Positions 55,531 to 64,000 of a stretch of 64,000 bases of DNA are shown here, piece after piece. Within the stretch, counting starts at the first letter, position 1; the number at the start of each line of letters is the position of its first letter. Made by a program: the position numbers and the translations under genes. The notes under the pieces are model-generated. The model was given only the letters and a program-made list of their open reading frames with translations. It did no database searches and was not told where the DNA came from. Origin of the DNA: Hydrangea macrophylla (taxonomy: Eukaryota > Streptophyta > Magnoliopsida > Cornales > Hydrangeaceae); the NCBI GenBank assembly GCA_033977485.1, contig CM066993.1, positions 28,076,001-28,140,000 of the forward strand, read 5' to 3'.

Positions 55531-56187
55531 GGTGTATCCCTCGAGTTAAACGATTGAGTCTGTTCATGAAATCAAAATATGTTGAGTTCGGTATTCGATT
55601 TACAAGACGTTAAGGGTTGGTTTATAAGGATGAATAAAGGAACAAGATAGGGATATAATAAGATGTTAATTCGTGTTTTCATAAGCTTGTATTTACTTCA
55701 GATAACTGGTACCTCGTTAGTTTATGCTCACTCAGCTCTCAGTAAGCTGACGGCCTTTTATTGCCTGGACATTCCCCGTCCAGAATATCCTGCCTCTTAT
55801 TCTACAGATAAAGACCAGTACACTGAAGATTATTATCCAGAGGAGGGCCCCACCGATGACGGTTACACCAGGAAGGATTATCCTTATGCCAGTTGAAGAC
55901 TGAAGATGTTATAGTTAGATTTAATTTCAGTTGTTCTGTTAAACTTTTGTTAACGGGTACTTGGGCATTTGTTGTCTTCAGACCTGTTGTGATCCTGTGG
56001 ACCATACTCTGATATTTTGTAATAGTTAGCACTGTGTGCTATTTTTCAGTTGAGTACTATTGCTTTTCTTTTGGACTAGTACTGCGTGGTGTGGATTATT
56101 AGTGACTTTCACCTGTCATTCCTTATGGACCCATAAAGGAAATTTATTTTTCTCTATTTATGCTGCTCCGGGGCGTGACAGGGTTTT

Positions 56188-56200
56188 TGGTATCAGAGCC
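56188..56200 (+). other. Element E primer-binding site (initiator Met tRNA)
   Basis: TGGTATCAGAGCC, seven bases after the LTR end, complementary to the 3' end of initiator methionine tRNA. Confidence 0.9.
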
Positions 56201-56349
56201 TGCATTTGGTACTCTAGGTTGTGATACTTTTGTTCACTAAGTCTTTCCACACCATCTGGTCCTAGTGTTGTTAAGATTCTTTGAGATGAGATATGAGTAT
56301 AAGATAAGTTCGTCTTCCTGACGATAGATAGTTTCCTTTGCAGGATAGC

Positions 56350-57306
56350 ATGGATCCGGAGTTTCACCAGTTTGTGACTGATGCGTATGGAGGTCATGTT
56401 ATCCATGGAGATACCGTGGAGCCAGCTGACCCAGAGTTTTATCGTGAGCGTGTGTGCCAGATAGCTAGTCGACATTTAGAGGAGGACATGTGGAGAGCGC
56501 TTTATGTGACCGGGAGTACTCATCCGACACAGATGCGCATGGATGCTTACCACTTAGCGAGGGTCGGTAGAGACATTTGCCAGGAGATGTTGCGACTAGT
56601 TTTGAGTAAGCCAGAGATGGATGAGATTGAGTTGAGAGCCATTGTAGCCGGTCCACCAGAGCCCGTAGTTGCAGCAGCAGCAGCAGTCCCACCATCACCA
56701 GTGCCCGACGTACCTGTCCCAGAGCCAGAGCCTGAGCCGATTGAGGATGAGGAGGATTTAGAGCCTGAGGATGAGCATCCCGATGAGGACATGGATGGAG
56801 ATGGAGAGGAGGAGCCGATAGATGAGGAGGACGACCCCGAGGAGCCAGAGTTTGAGCCAGAGGATCCAGTACCAGACCCAGAGGCTATTGAGGCAGATGT
56901 AGTAGTAGATGAGGAGGATGACCCTGAGGAGATAGTTGTGCCAGAGGTACCCGTTGTGCTTCAGATACCAGCTGGACCTATTATGCATATGGCAGCCATG
57001 GCCGATATGGCAGTAGGATGGATAGCTCAGATGATAGCACAGCCAGCAGATTTTGTTATGGGAGAGGTGGCTATAGCAGGAGCTCTTGACATAGCTGACG
57101 GTTTTGCTGCAGTAGCTGTTGATGTCGCTAACCAGGCGATAGCAGATGGGATGGAGGACGATGATGCAGAGATGATAGAGGATTGGGATATAGGGGTAGT
57201 AGTCGGAGATCTTGTCGCACCAGTTGAGGATGATCCACTCGAGGAGATGGATATAGATCCAGAGGACGAGGCACCACCAGTAGGATCAGATGCTGACGAC
57301 TTTTGA
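56350..57306 (+). CDS. ORF0: acidic 318-residue protein of unknown function encoded between PBS and gag
   Basis: The ATG at 56350 is chosen because it follows the acceptor-like TTTCCTTTGCAG/G by six bases and opens the frame at MDPEF. Residues 1-100 look folded, with PADPEFYRERVCQIASRHLE and ARVGRDICQEMLRLVLSK. Residues 101-125 are Ala/Pro-rich. Residues 126-200 are very rich in Asp/Glu. Residues 201-270 form an Ala/Met/Ile-rich, helix-prone segment (MHMAAMADMAVGWIAQMI). The tail is acidic again. No zinc knuckle, protease or known retrotransposon domain is visible. A broken copy sits in the same place in element I. The frame is open while gag-pol has stops. Acidic composition recalls histone-binding or nucleocapsid-partner proteins, but that is only inference. 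Confidence 0.72.
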   Translation: MDPEFHQFVTDAYGGHVIHGDTVEPADPEFYRERVCQIASRHLEEDMWRALYVTGSTHPTQMRMDAYHLARVGRDICQEMLRLVLSKPEMDEIELRAIVAGPPEPVVAAAAAVPPSPVPDVPVPEPEPEPIEDEEDLEPEDEHPDEDMDGDGEEEPIDEEDDPEEPEFEPEDPVPDPEAIEADVVVDEEDDPEEIVVPEVPVVLQIPAGPIMHMAAMADMAVGWIAQMIAQPADFVMGEVAIAGALDIADGFAAVAVDVANQAIADGMEDDDAEMIEDWDIGVVVGDLVAPVEDDPLEEMDIDPEDEAPPVGSDADDF

Positions 57307-57661
57307 GTCAGGATCGGCAGGGTGTAGATTTTGTTAGTTTATATTAGGACATGTTGTCCACCAGATTTTTGGAAGCTTGAGAGATAGCTATTGACCATAG
57401 CTTTGTATAGTATTAGCTGACTTTAGTTGTTGTAACTCTTGTCCCATATGGTACACAGTTTGATTTGTGTGTACTATACGGTACATCTTTTGATATATAT
57501 ATATATATACGAGCAGTACTTTTGTTATTGGTTGTTGCGTTGTGCTGTGTTGTTTAGTAGAATTGTTAGTTTTGCTGTTTCTTATTCTATCTTGAGTTCG
57601 TTTCTACGAGAAGACTTTTAGCTGATCAATATGTCTCTTGTAGGCGATACTCGTTATCATC
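57307..57661 (+). other. Spacer between ORF0 and gag with a candidate 3' splice site
   Basis: About 355 bp, T-rich, with an (AT)n run near 57491-57509. ATGTCTCTTGTAG/G ends at 57643, 18 bases before the gag ATG. I see no gene in it. It could be the branch point and acceptor region of a gag message. Confidence 0.5.
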
Positions 57662-60600
57662 ATGGTAGGACCCTTGAGAAATCACCAAGCACGTAATGGA
57701 GCACCTATTCCGGAAGGGATGGACCCAACCGGAATTTTCGAAGCGTTTATGCAGAGGATGGAGCATGTGGGGGATACATATAATCACTCCACCCACCAGA
57801 GAGCTCTTGCACCCCCGCCACCAAGACAGACTGGAGATAAGTTGTTAGCAAATTTTCGTGGGTTACGTCCTGAAAAGTTCGATGGACTAACAGAACCATG
57901 GAAAGCAGAACAATGGATAAGAGAGATGGAGTTCATATTTGAAGCATTGGAATGCAGCGAACAAGAGAAACGTCGCCTTGCTACGTTTCAGCTCACTTAT
58001 GCCGCCGCAGATTGGTGGGAAGCTGAGCAAGCCACAATTGGGATCAATGCCGCTAGAGCTATGTCGTGGGAGACATTCAAAGGCAGATTTTTGGATAAGT
58101 ATTTTCCTGAAGATGAGAGAGATCAACAGGAAAGGAACTTTCTCAATTTGATCCAAGGAGGATGGAATGTACGGGAATACACAACACAGTTCGAGCGTTT
58201 ATCCAGATTTGCTCAGCATATGATAGACACTCTGCAGAAAAAGGTGAAGAGATTTCACCAAGGACTGAACCCCCACCTCAGACATATGATGGTTGGTCAT
58301 CTGAACCAGTCGTATGAGGAAATTGTTAGATTTGCTACAGGATTAGAAAAGGATGCTAATCCAGTACAGCAACCACAGACAAATCGACCTCAGTTGTCAC
58401 GAGGGTTTCAACAGAGAAATTTCCATAATCGACTACCAAAAAATACCCAAGGATGGAGACCTCAGGAAAATTTTCAAGGAAACAAGAGAATCTGGGAAGG
58501 AACCAGGAAACCTCAGCAAGGTTATAATCGACCCCAGCAAATTCAACAGCGAGGACTACAGCCGCAGGCATTACTAACAGCCCCGCCAAGCAATAATGGA
58601 GGATGTTTTAACTGTGGAAAGCCTGGACATATTGCAAGGAACTGCACCGTCTACAGATCTAATCGCAGGCCAGATATTGTCTGTCGCAACTGCAACAAAC
58701 CCGGACACTTGAGCAAGGATTGTCGTGCGCCACGAGGAGGATACTACGGGGCACCAGTGCAAGGAATTCAAGGACCTCCAGATCAGACGAGGATGAATGC
58801 TATTATTCCGGGAAAAGCAGGCTTTAATGCTGATGAGCAGCAACATTTGGAAGGTACACTTGTACTCTTTCATAGTCCAGTTAAAGCTTTATTTGATACT
58901 GGAGCCGCACGTTCTTTTATTTCTATTAAGATTATACGTCAATTGGGTTTAGAACCCCAGACACTTGAGTCAACACTGAATGCTGTGTCACCTTTGGGAG
59001 TGACAGTTAAGTTGAGTAAAGTGTGTAAAGATTGCCCATTGACTTTGGGAGATAGGAATCTTCCCGCAGACTTGGTAGTTCTGTCAATGTCAGAATTCAA
59101 TGTTATCCTAGGGATGGATTAGTTAATTAAGTACAGTGCCAATTTGGATTGCCCTACTAGGACGATTGTATTTCCAATACAAGGAAAACCGACGATCAGA
59201 TTTCAGTATCAACCGACAAGCAACCTGTTTCTTACGAGTGGTTTGGCTACGATCATTAGTACGAGTACGGAGCCTACGATGGATCAAATACCTATCGCAC
59301 GAGACTTTCTAGATGTATTTCAGGATATTAAAGGACTTCCACCAAAAAGAGAAATAGACTTCTGTGTGGAATTAGTACCTGGTACATTGCCTATTTCTAA
59401 GACTCCATACAGGATGGCACCAACTGAGATGTTAAAACTGAAGAAGCAAGTTCAAGAGCTTGAAGATCTAGGATTTGTTCGACCGAGTACGTCGCCTTGG
59501 GGAGCACCAGTTCTGTTTGTAAAGAAGAAGGACGGAACACTTTGACTCTGTATAGACTACAGGGAGTTGAACAAGGTTACGATTAAGAATAGATATCCGT
59601 TGCCTCGGATAGATGATCTATTCGACCAGTTACAAGGATCTAGGATCTTTTCCAAGATCGATTTACGTTCAGGATACCACCAATTGTTAGTTCGACCAGA
59701 CGATGTATCGAAGACTGCATTCAGGACAAGATACGGGCATTACGAGTTTCTAGTTATGCCTTTTGGATTGACGAATGCGCCAGCAGTATTTATGGACTTG
59801 ATGAATAGAGTATTCAGACTATATCTGGATAAATTCATTATTATGTTCATTGATGATATACTGATCTACTCAAAGACAGAAGAGGATCACAAGGAGCATT
59901 TACAAGTTGCCTTACAGACACTTCGAGACAGTAAGTTGTATGCAAAGTTCAGCAAGTGTGAGTTTTGGCTACAGGAAGTCAAGTTCTTGGGACACGTTAT
60001 ATCTCAGAAAGGTATTTCGGTAGACTCATCTAAGATTGATGCAATCTTAAGCTGGAACAGACCGACGAATGCGACCAAAGTCAGAAGTTTTCTGGGCTTA
60101 GCAGGATATTACAGAAGATTTGTCGAAGGATTTTCCAAGATAGCAGGACCCTTGACAAACTTGACAAGAAATGAGACGAAGTATGAATGGACAGACAAGC
60201 ATGAGGGTGCATTTCAGGAGTTAAGAGAAAGATTGACTTCTGCACCAGTACTTGCATTACCTAAGAGTGGAGAAAAGTACGTGATCTACAGTGATGCATC
60301 GTACCAAGGACTTGGGTGTGTGCTTATGCAAGATGGAAATGTTATCGCATATGGATCAAGACAATTGAAGGTACATGAGAAAAATTATCCTACGCATGAT
60401 CTGGAATTAGCAGCAATAGTGTTTGCATTGAAAATTTGGAGACACTATCTCTATGGAGAAAAGTTTGATCTATTTTCCGATCATAAGAGCTTGAAGTATT
60501 TGTTCTCTCAAAAGGAGTTGAACATGCGACAAAGAAGATGGATGGAGTTACTCAAAGACTATGACTTTTCTTTGCAATACCATCCCGGCAAAGCAAACGT

Positions 60601-62182
60601 AGTAGCAGACGCTTTGAGCCGTAAACCTCGATTAGTGATCGCTGCATTACTAATTAGAGAATGGAGAGCGTTAGAGGAAATTGCTGAATTTGATCTTCAG
60701 CCAGTGGAGCCAATGAAAGGACAACATTTTGGATGTCTTATGGTACAACCAACTTTGATCAGCCGTATCAAAGAGGCTCAACAGACAGCAGAGGATTTGA
60801 AATTATGGTTCGCCAAGATGTCAGCCAAGGAACCAGAAGTTTGGAGTATTAGTACCGACGGAGCTTTACGATGTAAAGGTAGACTCTGTGTACCTAATAA
60901 AGAAAATCTCCGGAATGAAATATTGGATGAAGCTCATAAGTCACGGATGACTATTCACCCCGGGAGTACGAAGATGTACAAGGATCTAAAGAGAAATTTT
61001 TGGTGGGAAGGAATGAAGCGAGAGGTAGCAGAGTATGTAGCTCAGTGTCTTACTTGTAAACAAGTAAAGGCAGAACATCAGAAACCACCTGGACTTCTAC
61101 AGCCGTTACCTATTCCTCAATGGAAATGGGAACACATAACCATGGATTTCGTGGTAGGATTGCCGAAGTCACAACAGAATCACGATGCCATATGGGTAAT
61201 CGTGGATCGACTTACTAAGACGGCACATTTTATTGCCTATAGCATGACGTACTCAGTAGAACGTTTGAGCCGAATGTATCTACAACACGTTGTACGATTA
61301 CATGGAGTGCCTGTATCTATTGTGTCAGACCGAGATTCGCGCTTTACTGTAGAATTTTGGAAGAGTCTCCAGACAGCGATGGGAACGACATTGAACTTGA
61401 GTTCAGCTTTTCATCCGCAGACAGATGGACAGACGGAACGAATAAATCAAGTGATGGAAGATATGTTACGTGCTTGTGTCATTGATTTTGAGAGTTCTTG
61501 GGAGATGCACTTACCTCTGATTGAGTTCGCCTATAATAATAGTTATCATTCGAGTATAGATATGGCGCCATTCGAAGCTTTGTACGGAAGACCTTGCCGA
61601 TCGCCGCTATGTTGGACCGAAGTCGGAGATAGTCAACTTCTTGGGCCAGAGATGGTACGCGAGACAAACGAGAAGATTCAAGTTGTACGTGAGAAGATGA
61701 AGACAGCCCAGACCAGATACAAGAGTTATGCTGACAAACGACGCAAAGACTTGGAGTTTGCCGTTGGAGATCACGTATTACTCAAGGTTTCACCTGTTCG
61801 AGGAATCGTTAGATTTGGTCAGAAAAGGGGCAAATTATCGCCACGTTTCATCGGACCATTCGAGATACTGGAGCGTGTTGGAAAAGTTGCTTATCGCCTT
61901 ACGTTGCCACCAAAGATGTCAGGAGTGCACAACGTTTTTCACATCAGTATGCTGAGGAAGTATGTTCACAACCCAGCGCACGAGATCAACTTTGAGGATA
62001 TCGAAGTCAACAGCGACATTACGTTCAATGAAGGACCTGTTCGCATTCTAGATCGAGGAATCAAGAAACTCAGGAACAAGGAGATTCTGTTAGTAAAGAT
62101 TCAGTGGAAACATCACGATGAAGGAGAAGCTTCGTGGGAGCTAGAGTCAGAGATGCGCGGGAAGTTTTCGTTTTTATTTTAG
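57662..62182 (+). pseudogene. Element E gag-pol polyprotein with two premature stops
   Basis: One frame of 1506 codons from ATG 57662 to TAG 62180-62182. Gag: capsid region with RLATFQLTYAAADWWEAEQ and FKGRFLDKYFPEDERDQQE, then two zinc knuckles, CFNCGKPGHIARNC and CRNCNKPGHLSKDC. Protease: LFDTGAARSFIS (DTG at 58895). A TAG at 59120 replaces the Trp expected after GMD; a TGA at 59543 replaces the Arg expected after [16 protein letters not shown] and catalytic FIDD at about 59846. RNase [11 protein letters not shown] to ADALSR. Integrase: [19 protein letters not shown] and [10 protein letters not shown]. Then the GPFEIL phrase and a chromodomain end, [10 protein letters not shown]. All catalytic motifs seen are intact. 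Both stops are single G-to-A or C-to-T changes. Confidence 0.93.
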
Positions 62183-62221
62183 ACCTTGTTGCTTTTGATT
62201 TCGAGGACGAAATCTTTTGTT

Positions 62222-62234
62222 GAGTGGTGGATGA
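62222..62234 (+). other. Element E polypurine tract
   Basis: GAGTGGTGGATGA directly before the 3' LTR, after the GAGGACGAAATC phrase also found in I. Confidence 0.7.
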
Positions 62235-64000
62235 TGTAATACCCTGTATTTTGGTATATTAATAAGACCTGGTATTTCATTTCTATACTCGTATAAACTT
62301 CCTTTTCCTTTTAGTGATTTTTGATACCAATCGATTGACATATTCCTAATCGATTGACACTTTTTGATACCAATCGATTGATAAGTTATCCCAATCGATT
62401 TACATTCAACCGACTAAAAGTGATGACGTGTCAACATCCCAATCGATTGCTATTCATCTCAATTGATTGACATCGTTTTCAATCGATTGACTACAAATAT
62501 CTGTTACCAATCGATTAACTTCTGTCTCAATCGATTGACATAACCTGAGAAATGTTTTCTTCTTTCCTTCAGCTTTAAACGCGTGGCACTCTTAACCCCT
62601 ATATATATGTTCCATATTTATGGCCTTGGGGCTATTTTTCAGACCTTGGGAGAGAGAGAGATATATACGCTTGTGAGATATATACATATATATATCTATA
62701 TCTACACATATATACACCCTCATACACACACACTACCTTGGCAGCTGGGAGAAGAAGAGAAGAGAAGAAAGAAGAAGAAAGAAAAGAAAGGAGGAGACAG
62801 AGAGGAAAGACAGAGATGGAGAAGATCAAGAAGGAGAGAAAGAGGATTTTGAAGTTTTAAAGCTTTGAACACACCCAAACGCACCCTAGGTGAGTCCTAA
62901 CTCACTTGGTCCCTTTATGTGATGTTTATACAAGTTGTTATGACCTTTAGATGTGATAATAGTATGATTTCTACGTTGATATATGCTGTTTTTACAATCT
63001 GCTGGAGAAGACGTAGTACCAATCGATTGACATAATCTCAATCGATTGACATCAGTCGTATCTCAATCGATTGGATAGGATTCCAATCAATTGACATTCC
63101 AATCGATTGCCGTGTTTTTCAATCGATTGAACCTCTGTTCCAATCGATTGACATGATTTCAATCGATTGACATAACTTTTGTTCCAATCGATTGAACCTC
63201 TGTTCCAATCGATTGGCATAAGTAGAACATGGATTCTTTTGTCTGTTTATTATATAAGAGGTTTAGTTGTTCGATTTCTGATTCGGAAATTCCATTATGT
63301 GACTATGGGGTAGATAGGAGTAATGTGACACCAAAGATTTATGGATAATGAATAAAAAGGAATATGAAGACGTGGGTGACGTGTTGTTTCTTGTATGAGT
63401 TCGATGTCCGTTTTCTTTTAATCCGAGTAGTCAGGCCACATTGGGAAATTGTCATGTGTCGATGTAGAAGGGAACGTAAGTAGGTTTGGTAAGTTCTGGG
63501 AATGGTACGTGGATGGATGAGTGGTCATGATATGCTCTTAAAAGCGGTGAACCGGATACATGGTTCTTAAAAGCGGTGAGCTGGACCAAATAGTTCTAAG
63601 ATAGACTGGATGATCTATGATATGCTCTTAAAAGCGGTGAACAGGACCATTGTTCTTAAAAGCGGTGAGCTGGGATCACTAGTAGATGACGTTGAGTCGT
63701 GGCAATAGATTGATATGCCTTGTTCGAAACGTTATATCCCTGAAATGCGGTGAACAGGACCATTGTTCTTAAAAGCTGGGGACAGACTGACGTAGAGTCC
63801 ATGACATGCGGTGAGCAAGATATATTGCTCTTAAAAGCGATGGACAGGATAAGGGTGTATCCCTCGAGTTAAACGATTGAGTCTGTTCATGAAATCAAAA
63901 TATGTTGAGTTCGGTATTCGATTTACAAGACGTTAAGGGTTGGTTTATAAGGATGAATAAAGGAACAAGATAGGGATATAATAAGATGTTAATTCGTGTT
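62235..64000 (+). repeat. Element E 3' LTR, truncated by the window end
   Basis: It starts TGTAATACCCTG at 62235, offset 8329 from the 5' LTR. 1766 of the expected 2275 bp are present. It carries both CAATCGATTG arrays and the 22-bp array. Differences from the 5' copy are mostly C/T or G/A, several inside the CGAT palindromes. Confidence 0.93.

Larger units (their letters stand above)
53906..56180 (+). repeat. Element E 5' LTR
   Basis: Order: LTR start; nine CAATCGATTG copies (53999-54208); TATA box (54271-54280); GA-rich leader; 5' splice-site-like CTAGGTGAGT at 54564; ten more CAATCGATTG copies (54697-54892); a degenerate 22-bp repeat array (55211-55530); GGGGCGTGACA end. U3 is about 0.4 kb, so the transcribed R plus U5 is about 1.9 kb. 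The frame at 54254-54529 is low-complexity, not a gene. Confidence 0.93.
53906..64000 (+). mobile_element. Element E: young Tekay-like chromovirus with ORF0, runs out of the window
   Basis: 5' LTR 53906-56180 (2275 bp, TGTAATACCC...GGGGCGTGACA), PBS, ORF0, gag-pol, PPT, and the start of the 3' LTR at 62235. The LTR copies are offset by 8329 bp, and over the 1766 bp of 3' LTR visible I counted about 19 substitutions and one (AT)n length change, about 1.1%. Gag-pol has only two in-frame stops. It is inserted in the RT region of copia D at GGTTC. It is the youngest element in its nest. The full length should be about 10.6 kb. Confidence 0.92.

Noticed and set aside
56350..57306. A captured host chromatin gene
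   Set aside because: Acidic composition alone is not evidence, and the homolog in element I points to a long-standing element gene. No host family was recognised.
59120..59545. Programmed read-through of the two stops in E gag-pol
   Set aside because: Chromovirus pol is normally one frame here. The stops replace a conserved Trp and Arg inside protease/RT, not at a gag-pol border, so decay is simpler.

Overview
This window is repeat-rich nuclear DNA of a flowering plant. It is AT-rich and holds no recognisable host gene. Almost every base belongs to LTR retrotransposons of typical plant lineages: Tekay-like chromoviruses, Tat-like and Athila-like Ty3/gypsy, and Angela-like Ty1/copia. One small DNA transposon (CACTA) is also present. 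Elements are identified by TG...CA LTR ends, 5-bp target duplications, tRNA primer sites, polypurine tracts and pol motifs. I cannot name the species. All identifications come from reading the sequence; no database was searched.

Left half (1-33595). A chromovirus LTR fragment (H, 1-1211) lies next to the broken pol end of another chromovirus (G, plus strand). The 3' LTR of G starts at 1555 and ends at 33595. It is split by two insertions: an Athila-like gag-protease element (A, 1831-23826, TSD GTGAA) and a Tat-like element (F, 25646-33589, TSD GTGAC). Inside A sits a solo chromovirus LTR (J, 5288-18774). Inside J sits a non-autonomous chromovirus (I, 7836-18477, TSD TAGTT) with 3.1-kb LTRs. 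The nesting is G > A > J > I, with F as a second insertion in G. F carries an antisense gene with its own TATA box between pol and its 3' LTR.

Middle (33596-38683). This is AT-rich, low-information sequence with a tRNA-like pol III unit closed by a long inverted repeat (35544-35642), a possible LTR end, and decayed plus-strand remnants of Tat-type antisense genes.

Right half (38684-64000). This is a second four-deep nest. The reverse transcriptase of a Tat-like element (C, minus strand) is cut by Athila-like element B (41103 onward). B carries a CACTA insertion (45019-46622, TSD AAG), and its protease region is cut by Angela-like copia element D (47387 onward). The RT/RNase H region of D is cut by the young chromovirus E (53906 to beyond the window end). 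E has a nearly open gag-pol broken by only two stop codons, and LTRs about 1% apart over the part visible.

How the pieces work together, and what stands out. (1) E, and in broken form I, carries an extra acidic reading frame (ORF0) between the primer site and gag. (2) ORF0 and gag in E each begin just after a 3' splice-site-like sequence, and the LTR transcript region has a consensus 5' splice site, which suggests differentially spliced messages. (3) D (copia) and E (gypsy) carry long arrays of CGAT-centred palindromes, TTCGATCGATCGAA and CAATCGATTG. In D, E, A and I, a different motif array sits just upstream of the TATA box. The shared palindromes and the ORF0/splicing layout are the best candidates for something undescribed.
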